Positions 48,052 to 58,948 of a DNA stretch of 64,000 nucleotides are shown here, piece after piece. This DNA comes from Euglena gracilis. Taxonomy: Eukaryota > Euglenida > Euglenophyceae > Euglenales. Every line of letters starts with the position of its first letter. Position 1 is the stretch's first letter. A program made the translations under genes and the position numbers. Below the pieces are notes generated by a model. That model saw only the letters and a list, made by a program, of their open reading frames with translations. It was not told the DNA's origin and did not search any database. The stretch lies in assembly GCA_039621445.1 (NCBI GenBank), contig CP154957.1:40698011-40762010 (forward strand), given 5' to 3'.

Positions 48052-48694
48052 AAATCGACGCTGTTGCAGAGGCGGTCCATCCGCGTCTGCAGCGCAGCGC
48101 AGGCAGCCTCCCACTCGGGGGGAGCCCTGCATGACCTCGTCTGGCTTCTCCTCGGTGTCATACATTCCGCTCTGGTCCCCGGCCGCCAGCCATACCTCGC
48201 CATCTTCACGAGGACTTCTCCCTGGCGTTGTTGGTCATCTTCAAGCACCTATGACAGATTCCAAATTTTAGCCCGCGGTCGGCTGCGGTCGGCTGCGTTC
48301 GGCAGCGGTCAGCAAAATAGTTGGCTGTAGGTGGGGGGCAGGCCAACAAAAAATGAGCATATATCACAATCACACAATCCACTGTTGCCGACTTTTGGCC
48401 ACTTTTCGCTGCTTTTGGCCAATTTCTGATGCTTTTGGCTTTGGCCACTGTTGCCGACTTTTGGTCGATTTTTGCTGCCTTTGCCCATTATTTCCTGCCT
48501 TTTGCTTTCTTTTGGTCACTTTTGTTGCTTTTGCCCACTTTTTGCTGTGCTTTGGCTGCTTTTGGCCACTTTTGGCCTCTTTAACCCACTTTTGACCACT
48601 TTTCTCTGCTTTTGGCCATTTTTACCCACTTCTGGCCACTTTCAGGCCACTTTAAACGTCTTTTTGTTGCTTTTGACATCAAGAGCAGCCAAAC

Positions 48695-49428
48695 CATACA
48701 TCTCTTTAAGGTTTTGCGACCCCCCCCCCTGGGGGGGCGGCTGCAGCCAGCCCCGATTTGGGCCCAGCCCAGCCGCAGCAGCCCCCTCCCCCCCCCCCGG
48801 GAGGGATGCTGCTCAGGCTTCTTTTTAAGACCCCCGGGGGGGAGAGGGGGGGGTCCCCCCCACCCAGGGTGGCGCGGGACCCCGGGGACCCCCCCCAAAA
48901 TCGGGCCCGTTAAAGGCAATTTCCAAAAAATTTTGGCGCTTTGCGCCGAAAAGGTATACCCAGCGCCTCCGGCGCGGGACCCCCCCCCCCGGGGGGTCCG
49001 GCCCGAACCCACCCACCCACCCCCCCCACCCCCGGGGGGGGGGGGTCTGCTGACTTAAAAAGAAGCCTGGTGCTGCTAGCCCTAGCTAGCCAGCCCTTTT
49101 TAGGGGGGTCCAGCCCAAAATTTTTCGGCGCAAAGCGCCGAAATTTTTTGAAAAACTGTGTTCAAAAGTGGCCAAAAAATGGGGTTTGGGGGGCGTTTGG
49201 GGCATTTTTGGGGGGTTTCAGATGCATCATTTTTTCAAAACTGTGTTTTGCAGGTCATTTTTGGGCATTTTTCCGATTTCAGTCTAGCTCGCCCCGGTTC
49301 GGGTCCAGCCGGGGTCCAGCCCCCCCTGGGGGGGGGGGGGGGGTGGGCTAGCCAGCCCAAATTTCTAGCCAGCCCAAATTTCTAGCCTAGCCCAGCAACC
49401 CCCCCCGGGGTCCTTAAAGAGATGTATG
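48695..49428. mobile_element. Family K element (CATACATCTC ends), carrying a family B copy
   Basis: Ends CATACATCTCTTTAAGG / CCTTAAAGAGATGTATG; flanks agccaaac and agtcaaac match at 7 of 8. A cggcgcaaagcgccg hairpin is at about 49126. It contains the B copy 48814-49069. A left-end fragment of the same family is at about 13469-13560. Confidence 0.85.
48814..49069. mobile_element. Family B element (copy 3), innermost of a nest
   Basis: 256 bp with standard ends CAGGCTTCTTTTTAAG / CTTAAAAAGAAGCCTG. Flanks atgctgct and gtgctgct match at 7 of 8. It lies inside the 48695-49428 element. Confidence 0.92.
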
Positions 49429-50315
49429 AGTCAAACGTGACCTAAAAATGGCTTAAAAATGGCAAAAAATGGTTAAAATGGCCAAAAGTTACAAAAGCAG
49501 GCAAAAATAACAAAAAAAAAACCGCCCAAAATGGTCCAAAAAAGTCAAAAAATGGCCCAAAATGGCCCAAAATTACAAGAAGTGGCCAAAAAGTGGCCGA
49601 AAGTTGTCAAAATAGGTCAAAATGGGTGAATTATGGTGACAAATGGGCCAAAAGGGGACAAAAGCAACCAAAAATGGCCAAAAGTGACAACATGAGCCAG
49701 ATGAGCCAGAAAACTCTCAACGTCTCGGATAAAAATGAGCCTAATTCCTCATTCTCACTGAAAAATTGACATCAATTAGAAAAAAAGTTGCGCGGTCGGC
49801 TGCGGTCGGCTGTGGTCGGCAGCCCCACCTATGACAGTCCTGAAACCCGCGGTCGGCCGCGGTCAGCTGCGGTCAGCATAGGTGCCTGATCATCTTCTCC
49901 TTCTCCTTCACCCTCGTCCTCTTCTTCATCATCGGAGAGGCCCAGCCGCGGCACCTTGTGCGTCCGGACCGACGACGATGGGGTGCGGAGGTGTGCGTGC
50001 ACGGCGGCGGTGCTCGGGTGCTCACTGGGGGACCGGCAGGGATGGATGGGAAGCCTTGAGGGGGGGGGGGGGTCGGACCCCCCCCTACTACCTCGAAACT
50101 GAGGGGGGGGCCGAAAATTTTTCGATTTCATGGACGGAAATCAGAAATCGGAAAGCGTCGGAAATCGGGTCGAAAACGGTCAAAAATCCCTGATTTTTCT
50201 TTGAAAATCGATCCAAAAATGCTCATTTCTTGAAATTTTCTTGAGCATTTTCTGGGGGGGAAAACACCAACACATCGAAAAATGGGCAATGTGTCCAAAA
50301 GTCAGCAAAAGGGTG

Positions 50316-50319
<4 letters not shown>

Positions 50320-50408
<89 letters not shown>
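50320..50408. repeat. ~90-nt poly-T tract
   Basis: A nearly pure T run with one G at about 50377, inside the family M element. Length is likely unreliable in assembly. Confidence 0.9.
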
Positions 50409-50410
<2 letters not shown>

Positions 50411-50542
50411 CCTCATTTTCCGGCGCACAGCGCCGGAAGAAAATTTTCTGCTATTTTGGAATCTGCCAAGGAGGGGGTGTGGGGGGGTCCGGACCCCCCT
50501 CCCAACATCTAGGGGGGGTCCGGACCCCCCCCACCATCTTAC

Positions 50543-51800
50543 AGGGGGGGGGGGAAATTATGCGGTCTGGCAGGCGGGGAAAAAATGCGGAAATTATGCG
50601 GAAAAATGCGGAAATTATGCGGAAATTATGCGGGAAAAAAATGCGGAAAATATGCGGAAAAATGCGGAAAATGCGGAAAATATGCCGAAATTCTGTGGAG
50701 TCCCAGGTCACATGGAGAGGACAGATATCTTTCTGCCTCACAAAAAACAAAGCCCAATAAAAATGTTCAGCGGCAGTATGTCCATTGTTCAAAAGACGCG
50801 GACGCAAATAAACAATGCGAACAGGTCAGAGGGAGGTGAAACGCCCAGACAAATCACCATTAAATTGAAGCATGAATGCATTTTGTGACAAAGCCCACTG
50901 ATCGGCATCCAGCTGTCCGCAAATGGAAAAAAACCTTTCCACACTCGCAGTGGCGACCGGGGAGGAAATCAGAAACAAAACACGTTCACGAAAAAGAGAT
51001 GGCCGATGTGTCTTACACCATTCAATTAACTCCTCTGGGCCGTCAATATCCCTTTTTGTGCATTGCAAATATTGTATGAAATCTTCATCACATCCATCCA
51101 AACGCAACGCTGAGTAATCTGCGGGAGCTGATGACATAAGAGGCAAATTATTTGGGTTGAGCACGCGAAGTTGACGGTAAAACTCAATTTGTTCCTTGCT
51201 TTTCTCAAAGCGAACATTCAAACCGTCCTGCAACGATTTCAAAACTCTGATGAACATATCACGCAGAAACTGGGCTTGCACCTGAACTAGGACCCTTTTG
51301 AAGAAAAAAAAGGGTCCTGAACGATGAAAGAAGGGTCAGTTGCTCTTCCAAGCGGGGTGAAAACTGCACAGATGAAATTGTGCTGTCCCAAAGTGCCTTG
51401 ATGAAAAGCGATTGCCAAAAAGATTATGTCAAAAAAACCATTGTAACAACGTGATTGAGCAAAAGCTTGGTTGAGGTTCATCAAATAGTCATACAAATGA
51501 CAAGCAAAAATTCACAAAAAAAATGCGGAAATTATGCGGAAAAATGTGGAAATTATGCGGAAAAATGCGGTAATTATGCGGAAAAATGCGGAAAATGCGG
51601 AAAGGCGGAAAAATGCGGGAAAATGCGGAAAAATGCGGAAAAAATGCGGTCAAATGCGAAAATGCGGAAAAATGCGGAAAATTTACAAAAAAATGCGGAA
51701 AATATGCGGAAAAATGCGGAATAATGCGGAATAATGCGGAATAATGCGGAAATGCGGAAAAATGCGGAATAATGCGGACCGCATAATTTCCCCCCCCCTG
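50543..51800. mobile_element. Family D hAT element with transposase remnant
   Basis: Ends (C)AGGGGGGGGGG-AAATTATGCGG and the inverse. The target catcttac stands on both sides, with one C shared between the left duplication and the end. Both subterminal regions are iterated AAAATGCGG (about 50560-50690 and 51525-51780). The centre encodes a hAT C-terminal domain on the minus strand, so this is the best candidate for the source family of the window's hAT-like elements. Confidence 0.9.
50826..51281 (-). pseudogene. hAT transposase C-terminal (dimerisation) region
   Basis: A 151-codon minus-strand frame ends with the hAT dimerisation signature: a Leu-rich helix (RERVLFLISSP), then ATASVERFFSICGQL, then a LSQNAFMLQFNGDL-like helix, corresponding to the P-x-S-A-x-x-E-R-x-F-S...G and N-x-L-S/L-F-x-N motifs of hAT transposases. 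The catalytic RNase-H part is absent here. An upstream open segment on the same strand (51496-51300; NLNQAFAQSRCYNGFFDII) may be a further piece in another frame. It is non-functional as seen. Confidence 0.75.
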
Positions 51801-52401
51801 CATCTTACCCCCCTGTGTGCACTGTGGCTGTTTTTTTTGGTACCTTTTATCCCTTCTTCTGGCCTGGCGCTGTTGTTCGCCTCTGGCACTTTTTGTCTTA
51901 CCCCCCCAGGGGGGGGTCGGGACCCCCCCCTGCCACCTACCTCAATACCGAAGGGCTTCCCATCCATCCCTGGGGACCGGTGGGGAGGCGGCACTCCCAC
52001 CGGTGCGGCGACGACCTGATTGGACGACGATGCGAACTGAGACGGCGAATGCACAGACACAGGCAGGGGTGGTTGGGTGGATGGCACAGACGGATGCACA
52101 GGAAAGACGGTGGGTTGGGAAAGGAACACTGGAAACGTGGGCATACCGGGAAACGTTGATCCGAGGGCTTGCATGCCCGCGGAGATCCACATGGCTGGGT
52201 GCATCACGGCTTAAAAGGGCGGTCCCCCCGATGGGTGCCACATGGCCGGGGGCAGCTCAGCCCCAGCCCTGGCACTGGGTGTCACCTCGGATGGAATCAG
52301 GCTGGTCACGAGCGCGGAGCTCCCGTCCTGGCCCGTGGGCTCGGTCACATTTAAGCAATGGCATGGCTGTATAAATCTTTCCCTTGTTCCGCATTTTCCT
52401 A

Positions 52402-52710
52402 CCCGCCCCCCCCCCTTGTCGTATGACCGGGTTCCTGCAACCTGTGACCGGGGGGGTTGGTCGTAACACCCCCATAACCTGCAACCTGTGACCGGGGGGT
52501 GGTCGTAAATGCGGGGGCGGTCGTAGGTAAGGTGGTGTTAAATTTTTGCAACCTGCAACCTGTGACCAGGGGGGGGGGGTCATAACACCCCCATGACCTG
52601 CAACCTGTGACCAGGGGGGGGGGTCATAACACCCCCATGACCTGCAACCTGTGACCAGGGGGTGGTCGTAAATGAGGGGTGGTCGTACGACAGGGGGGGG
52701 GGGGGGCGGG
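52402..52710. mobile_element. Family F element (copy 3)
   Basis: 309 bp from CCCGCCCCCCCCCTTGTCG to the inverse CGACA-G-run-CGGG, flanked by TA. It has four GCAACCTGTGACC repeats and ends about 60 bp from exon A. Confidence 0.85.
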
Positions 52711-52772
52711 TAATTTGAGCACGGCACAATGCACAATTCAAAATTAAAATAAAAATTGAAACAGCAGCAAAC

Positions 52773-53007
52773 CTGGAAATGATGGCATCGTTGTCCCTGG
52801 AGGCACGCTGCAGGTACTGGAAATCAGGATCATGCTGGCTGATGACGAAATCCGTGGGGGGCTTTGGTGTTTGACGCAACTCCAAAGGCACATCGTACCA
52901 TGACTTGTAGAAGGGGTTCCGATTCAAGTTTTGTGGGAGCGTTTCATAAGGAGAAAGGAACCCATCGCCAGTTGGTACATGGTTGAATGGTGGCTCAATT
53001 ATGTCGA
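52773..53007 (-). CDS. Exon A of the discoidin-like gene
   Basis: This 235-nt exon has acceptor ttcttttgcag and donor ATTTCCAG|GTTTGC. It has 77 full codons, with short pieces such as DIIEPPFNHVP, NPFYKSWYDVPLELRQ and DFQYLQRASRDNDAII. No stop interrupts it, and the flanks lose coding character at once. It ends AG, completing an Arg codon with exon B. The sequence is rich in Pro, aromatic and charged residues and sits just upstream of the discoidin-like fold. I do not recognise a separate domain. The next intron (14.1 kb) holds the deepest transposon nest of the window. Confidence 0.8.
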
Positions 53008-53494
53008 CTGCAAAAGAAAAGCATACGGTCATAAAACATCGCAAAAGAGGAGCTAAAAAATGCAGGGAAAGGAAGCGATAACCAAAATTCTTCCGCAAAA
53101 ACGGATTCCTGCCTTTTGGTGGCGCAACATGGACCCTCAAAAAATCGAGATGCAAAATAATGCAAAAAAGAAAAAAATCTAAAAAAAAGGTGCAAGCTGT
53201 GTATAAATTCCTTTGGGAGCTCCTGGACTGTGGTCCCACTGTGTTCCCAACTTCCAATTGTCTGTTAGTGGAGCAATTTGCCTGAATTGCAAATTGCAGA
53301 TTGCAATTTACAATTTGCGATTTTGCAATTGCAAATTGTGATTGCAAATGCAAAGCGCAATTTCAAATTGCGTTGCAAATTGAAAATTGCAGGGAAAAGG
53401 CAAAAAAGCGACCTTTAATTTTATTATGCAAAAAAAAGCAAATTTATCGGCTTCGGTCGGACCCCCATGGTGCCAGTGGCAGACGGTAGACTGG

Positions 53495-54533
53495 GGGGGG
53501 GAGGGGTAGTGGGTAGTCGGCCGACTACCCAATTGGTCGGCCAACTAGTCGGCCGACTACCCAATTGGTCGGCCGACTAGTCGGCGGACAATTGGGTAGT
53601 CGGCCGACTAGTCGGCCGACTACCCACTCTAATGTACTAACGGGTCAAAACCGCCGACTTTTAAGCCCCCCCCCTGGGAAAATTTTTTTTGTCTAAATCA
53701 CCTCAACGCCAGTCAAAACCCATCCAAATGGCTCCAGAACCCCCCAATCGGGGGTGAATATGCAAAAAAAAATTGGGGGGAAAATGTCCATTCTGGGCCA
53801 CTTTTGACAAAAGAACACCTCTCCCCATTGGATTTTCAATGTAAGTCAAATTTTGCACAAAAAGTTCTTATCCCTCCAAGTCTATTGCCAACATAGAAGG
53901 GATTTTGTTATTCGAGGGGGGGGGTGCGGGGGGGCAGAGCCCCCCCCCCGCCTATGCCAAAGTGAGCCACAAAAACGACTTAGCCCCCGAGTATGTTGCC
54001 AACGTAGAAGGGATTTTGTTATTTGAGGGGGGGGTGCTGGGGGGGGGGGGGGGGTGGCCCCCCTCCTATGCCAAAGTGAGCCACAAAACGACTTAGCCCC
54101 CGAGTATGTTGCATTTCTAAAGGATTTTCATGTAATCCCTGTTTCATCATTGGTTTTTTACACCTCCGGACCCCCATCAAGGGCCCACCGACCCCCCACC
54201 GACCAAAGATTTCCATCTGAGGGTGTTTATTTAGGCGTAAGACACTTATTTGGACCTGGACCATTTCTGGGTGATTTGGGCCCGCCACAGACCATTTTTA
54301 TGACCGCCGACTAGCCACCGACTAGTTTGCATTGGATTTTCTTCATTGGGGGGGCTTAAAAGTCGGCGGTTTGGACCCTTTGGTACATTAGAGTGGGTAG
54401 TCGGCCGACTATTCGGCCGACTACCCACTACCCCCCCCCCCCTGTCTCGCCCACTAGCTACCGACCAGGCCTAGTCGCCGACCAATTGGGTGGCCGACTA
54501 GTCGGCCGACTACCCCCTCCCCCCCCCCCCCCC
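53495..54533. mobile_element. Fold-back element with (AGTCGGCCGACT)n arms
   Basis: The arms (53495-53670 and 54345-54533) are inverted: a G-run, gtagtcggccgactaccc palindromes, then taatgtacyaa and ccgacttttaagccccccc. The inside holds about 2.5 copies of a 105-bp unit (gaagggattttgttattyga ... gccaaagtgagccacaaaa). Related AGTCGGTCGACT palindromes are at 41100-41160 and 46750-46910. No duplication was identified. It lies in the Z-A intron. Confidence 0.75.
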
Positions 54534-54931
54534 CAGTCCACCGCCTTGCACCCATAGTGCCCCACAACCCCATCACAACCCAACCCACACAACACAACAC
54601 AACCACAACCCAAGTTGTGAGGATTCTTGTACAGCCCTCCCCCCGGGGGTCCAGCCTGCCTGCAACCTTCTTCCAGCCCGGGACCCCACTCCCTCCTCTC
54701 CCAATGAGTTTTAATTATTTCCAGCCACCCTTCGGGCGGCTGACGGTGACGGATTTTTCGCTGTTTGAGGTGCAAAAAATGGGCCAAAAAAGGGTCAAAA
54801 ATCGGCAAAAATGGGTCGGAAAAGGGCCAGCCAGGACAAATTTGGGGTCAAAAAAAACCGTTTTATGTATAGTTGGCAGTTTTCTGGACATTTTTGCGAT
54901 ATTGATTTTTGGGTACCCGGTTCGACCCCAG

Positions 54932-55244
54932 CAGGCTGTTTTTTAGCAACCCGGGGGGGAGGGGGGGGTCCGGAGTGCCTGCCCAGGCAGGCACTACCCC
55001 CCCCCCGGGGGGGTCGGATTTCGGCCTGTGCCCAGGCACATTCCTTTGAAAATAGGCCATTTTTGGCTCCCCGGCGCCTTCGGCACCGGGGTTGTGCTAG
55101 GGCACTTTTGGCCGTGTGCCCTACCCCCCCCCCCCCGGCCTCCCCCCCCCCGGGGGGGTCGGATTTGGAGTGCCTTGGGGTGCCTGCCCAGGCAGGCACC
55201 CCCCCCCCCGGGGGGGGGTCGGCACCCGACTAAAACACAGCCTG
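54932..55244. mobile_element. Family C element (copy 3)
   Basis: 313 bp with ends CAGGCTGTTTTTTAGC / ACTAAAACACAGCCTG and a perfect duplication gaccccag. It carries two gcctgcccaggcaggc palindromes and a ccggcgccttcggcaccgg hairpin (about 55070). It lies in the Z-A intron. Confidence 0.94.
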
Positions 55245-56133
55245 GACCCCAGGTCAGGCCCAGCGCCTGGGACCCCCAGGGGGAGGGGTCAGCCAGCAGC
55301 CTTTTTCCAACCAGCCGAATTTTTCCAGCCTCTGAGCTGGACCACCCCCAGAGGGGGGGGGTCAGGGGGGTCGTTAAAAATCACTATTCATACGGAATTG
55401 ACCACCATTCATTAATCCCATGAAATTGCTGTTCTTCAAATCCCGAAAATTTTTTGTGCTGCATTGAGGTCCCAGACCTACGACATATTGCAGCCTCTGA
55501 AATACTATTTGAAAATGATCTTAACGGTCTCGGTGTGGCAAGAGCGGTAAAACGGGTCCTTTTTTTTTTCGCACAGCTGGCACCAAAATCGTGAAATAAC
55601 TTTTACTGAGTGTCGAGATGGCAAATTTTGAAATGGATATTTTTTAATGCCTGTTTCATGGGCAATCCAACGCACCAGGTTCCAGAGCCCAACTCCTCAG
55701 GGTTCCGAGTTGTGGGCCATTTTTTTTTGACCTGGTCCAAAATTCATGGTTCCCAAATTTTTAGCTCGTCATGTGCAAAACACTTTTGAGGGTCTCATAC
55801 CTCGGGAAAGAGGGGGAATCGAGGAAAATGCGCTCAGACTGTTTTTGAAGGGTATTTTACGAATCATGACCAGTTTTCCGCATTTGTCCACTTTTGGCCA
55901 CTTTTGGCTGCTCCTTGGTTACATGTGGCTAATTTGGTCACTCTTTTTGCGACACCAGAAACCAGAAACTGGCACAAAAATCTTATACATTGGCATTGCA
56001 CACAGCGTTGCCATCTTCCTCAAGAAATGTTCCCAAACCCGGGACATCTCTTCTTCTACAAAAAAGGAGTGAATGATTGGGGTGTCACAAACGATTAACC
56101 AATTCTCGATCAACCATCCAACCTTGCCTGCGT

Positions 56134-56396
56134 CAGGCTTCTTTTTAAAACCCCCGGGGGGGAGGGGGGGGGCCCACCCACCCAGGGTGGCGCGGGACCC
56201 CCCGGGGGGGGGACCCCCCCAAAAATCGGGCCCGTTAAAGGCAATTTTCAAAAAAATTTCGGCGCTTCGCGCCGAAAAGGTATACCCGGCGCCTCCGGTG
56301 CAGGACCCCCCCGGGGGGGGGGTCCGGCCACGGACCCACCCACCCACCCACCCCCCGGGGGGGGGGGGGGGGTCCGCTGACTTAAACAGAAGCCTG
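56134..56396. mobile_element. Family B element (copy 4)
   Basis: 263 bp with ends CAGGCTTCTTTTTAAA / CTTAAACAGAAGCCTG and a perfect duplication gcctgcgt. Central CGGCGCTTCGCGCCG hairpin at about 56259. It lies in the Z-A intron, 145 bp from exon Z. Confidence 0.95.
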
Positions 56397-56541
56397 GCCT
56401 GCGTCTTAGACGCAGCCTTGTGCCTTATGCGGCTTCATGCCCAAGCCAGCGCCTGGGACACAATTCTCGGGAATGAAAAAGGGAAGTGGAAAACAATCCA
56501 AAGAAGGAAATAACTGGAGCAATTACTCTTTGGGGACAAAC

Positions 56542-56807
56542 CTGGGTATTCAGCAGATGAAGTTTGTGGTTGAACCACATGAGGTGAAGAAAGGGCCAGC
56601 TGCCCCGGTGTGTGGCTCAGGCTTTGCGGACCACCATAAAGTGCCAGCTGCCCAGATGAATGGCTCAGGGTCTGGGGACCACCATAAGAAGGATGGCCAC
56701 TGCCTTGAACGACTCGGTATTCAATATTCTTCACCACTCCCCCTCCATATTGAGAACCAACTGGGATGTCTGGATGGTAAGGGGCAACTTCCATTAAAAA
56801 AAAGCTG
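56542..56807 (-). CDS. Exon Z of the discoidin-like gene, with a 16-residue internal repeat
   Basis: This 266-nt exon has acceptor tttctttgtttgcag (a second CAG three bases later is equally possible) and donor TACCCAG|GTTTG. It encodes 88 residues: a hydrophobic start (SFFLMEVAPYHPDIP), then a Gly/Ser/Pro/Gln linker carrying two tandem copies of YGGPQ(T/S)LSH(S/T)(S/P)GQLAL. The final G pairs with TC of exon A to make Val. The linker suggests a flexible spacer before the globular part. It lies between the transposons at 56134-56396 and 56925-57378. Confidence 0.7.
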
Positions 56808-56924
56808 CTGCAAACAAAGAAAAGAAAGAGAAGCGGAATCCGCTCCTGTGCTTTGGGGCTGCTGTTTCCGTGGATTTTTGGACATCCACGGGTTTCACCC
56901 AGGCCAACCCCCTCTGTCTTTCAA

Positions 56925-57378
56925 CAGGGGGGGGGGGGGATGCAACTGGGCCCTTCAAATTATGCAAGTCAAAAAAATGCAAAAAAATGCAAAAAAATGC
57001 AAAAAAAATGCAAAAAAATGCAACTTGCATGAAAACCCTGAGAAAAAGCTGGAATATAACAGAGCTTTGCTGCCTAAGATCAAAAAAAAATTTACAGGGC
57101 AAAATATTTTATGCAAAAAAAAATGCAAAAAAATGCAAAAAAAATCCATACATATGGCAACCAACAACAAAATTTTTTTCCAGGGCAAAATATTTTATGT
57201 AGAAAATGCAAAAATATGCAAAAAAAATCAAACATATGGCAACCAACTACAAAATTTTTTTCCGGGGAAAATATTTTATGCAAAAAAATGCAAAAAAATG
57301 CAAAAAAATGCAAATTTCGGGAAAAGCCGATTATGCAAAAAAATGCAAATTATGCAAGTTGCATTTCCCCCCCCCCTG
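56925..57378. mobile_element. Family D element with AAAAAATGC iterons
   Basis: 454 bp with ends CAGGGGGGGGGGGG-ATGCAACT and AAGTTGCAT-TTCCCCCCCCCCTG. The 7-bp target ctttcaa occurs on both sides. The inside is mostly (AAAAAATGCA)n with two copies of a longer unit (tatggcaaccaacaacaaa...ttttatg). It lies in the Y-Z intron just before exon Z. Confidence 0.85.
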
Positions 57379-57426
57379 CTTTCAAGTTGAAACCGTGTTT
57401 GGGCGAAGATTTAAGACTTTTACACC

Positions 57427-58303
57427 TAGCGTCCGAAATGTTTGCCCACGGCCAACAAAAATGTTTGCCCAAACCAGTCAAAATTTTCGCCCAGCGCCCA
57501 CAAAAAAAATTGGCCCAGGGCTGTCAAAAATTTTTGCACTCCGCTGCCAAAAATATTTGCACTTGCTAAAAAAATGTTTGCCCTCCGTCATTTAATTTTT
57601 GCACAATGAAAAAAACCTTTCAAATGCACCGGTACTTGCAGATGAATTCTCAGCAACGAAACCAGTGCATTTGTGATGTTCAAGATTTTTCACAACTCCA
57701 GAACCAAAAATTGGTATTTGGAAATGTCCAAGAACTCCTGTCTTTGACTTTTCTCAATACCAATGTTGGCGTTTGGAGTTTTATTGTCCATTGTATTCGA
57801 AAAACGGCTCAAAACGGCTTGAAACGAACCAATGTAACTCATTTGTCAAAGGTTGGAATGAAATGGGACAAATTCTGAGGTCAATCGGCTTTTGCAGCAT
57901 GACATGTCCATTTCAAACCATTCATTTCCGCTTTCTGAACCATTTGGTCAGTTTTGGGGGGTTCCAACAAAATCATTATTCAAGACGCAGCATTTTGGAC
58001 GGAGACTGCGTTTTAAGACACAGACCTCATGCCTGAAATCCGGCGTCTTAGATGCAAGCACTGTCCTGAGTCCCTGCACCTAAGACGCGGACTTCAGGGC
58101 AAAAGTGCAAAACACCCGATCCGTGTGCAAAAATTTTCGGAACGTAGACAAATATTTTTGACATAAAATGCCAAACATTTTTGAGATAACGTGCGAACAA
58201 ATTTTTAACATGTGCAAACATTTTTGAGATAAAGTGCAAAAATATTGACCAAAAGTGCAAATAAATACGGTGTGAAGTGCGAAAGAATCGGGCGTTAGGT
58301 GTA
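57427..58303. mobile_element. Element with TTACACCTAACG ends
   Basis: The left end ttacacctagcgtccga and right end tcgggcgttaggtgtaa are inverted. Subterminal parts are rows of (a)aatTTTTGCC(C/A)...-type and tgcaaaaatatt-type motifs. The flanks also mirror each other for 35 bp (ttgaaaccgtgtttgggc / gcccaaacacggtttcaaa). The centre (57606-58050) has an unrecognised 90-codon plus-strand frame. A solo right end recurs at 60005-60110. Confidence 0.65.
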
Positions 58304-58407
58304 AAGTCTCGAAATCGGCCCAAACACGGTTTCAAACCAAGAACAGTGTTTTGGGCCAAGGTTTTAGGGGGGCCTGGGGGCGACCACGGCGCCTTCGGCG
58401 CCGCGGT

Positions 58408-58770
58408 CATACAATTGCTTACCGACCCCCGGGGGGGGGAGGGGGGGTCACTCCACTTTTTTAAAAACCAGTCAGTCACTCATTTTCAAAAAACCAGCCA
58501 GTCACTACCCCCCCCCCTTATTGTCCCACCGACCTCCCCCCGGGAGGCCCGACCGGACAATAAGAATAAGGGGGGGGGACAATATGGGGGTACCAAAGGA
58601 ATTTCATTGGCCGAGCCAAAAAAACCCCCGTCGGCCAGGGCCGACTGACAATAAGTGGAGGGACAATAAGGGGGGGGGGGTGGTCCCCCCCCCGGGGGGG
58701 GGGGTCTGCCACTCAGAAAAACGGCCACTTTCCAGTCACTTAAGGCCATTTTAGGCTCAAAAAATTTTGT
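58408..58770. mobile_element. Family A element (copy 6), interrupted and truncated
   Basis: The left end CATACAATTGCTTACCG is at 58408. At about 58508-58680 a small insert with TTATTGTCC / GGACAATAA inverted ends sits in the C/G block, after which family A sequence resumes (gccactcagaaaaacggcc). The right third is missing. Confidence 0.7.
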
Positions 58771-58948
58771 CCCTCGACTATTGACACAGCCAGAAATACC
58801 CTCGCGATCGCCGGAATTTGGTGAAATGCAAAGTGGCGTGACATTGCAGATTAGTGGTGAAAAATTGGTCCTGGGAGTGTCCTTTGACCGAAGGGTGGGG
58901 ACACCGGTTCTGTCCTGAACCCAGCGTCTCTAAAACGCCGCTTTAAAC

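Larger units (their letters stand above)
48242..49888. mobile_element. Family H element (copy 2) with two nested elements
   Basis: 1647 bp with ends CAAGCACCTATG / CATAGGTGCCTG. Flanks gtcatctt and atcatctt match at 7 of 8. Subterminal GCGGTCGGCT repeats lie at both ends (about 48275-48312, 49795-49875). Long degenerate arms of TTTTGGCCAC (left) and its inverse (right, 49440-49690) follow. The 48695-49428 element sits in the middle. Confidence 0.88.
50037..51972. mobile_element. Family M element (CAGGGATGGATGGG ends), 1.9 kb
   Basis: Ends CAGGGATGGATGGGAAGCC and its inverse at 51972, with a perfect 8-bp duplication gggaccgg. It holds a ~90-nt poly-T tract (50320-50408), a ccggcgcacagcgccgg hairpin (about 50421) and the nested 50543-51800 element. 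A related internal part lies at 24320-24745 in the other orientation. Removing the element rejoins the minus-strand frame VPPPHRSPSEHPST. Confidence 0.9.
46921..52207 (-). pseudogene. Pro-rich, acidic, coiled-coil ORF taken apart by nested transposons
   Basis: Skipping the elements at 50037-51972, 48242-49888 and 47795-48051, each with one 8-bp duplication, the minus strand reads as one frame. It starts MMHPAMWISAGMQALG (52207), continues with a Pro/Ser/Val-rich part, an acidic run DDEEEDEGEGEGEDD, GWRPGTRAECMTPRRSQTR, NSVDFIGAKAKEMWEAG, then long heptad-type helices (KVDEQGVVVQELKQRMVAQE; HLRAAVQELLRVKERQRAEN; QVKFLTAQVSTLTSKVDAA). Frameshifts follow at about 47745, 47610 and 47270. An earlier open stretch (52350-52225, SLIPSEVTPSARAGAELPP) ends in TAA. 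It is intronless, lies within the A-B intron on the same strand, and is GC-rich. It could be a Gag-like or other element protein, or a retrocopy; I do not recognise the family. Confidence 0.7.

Noticed and set aside
50320-50408. Poly-T tract as a retroposon tail
   Set aside because: It lies inside a DNA transposon with proven ends and has no retroposed body next to it.
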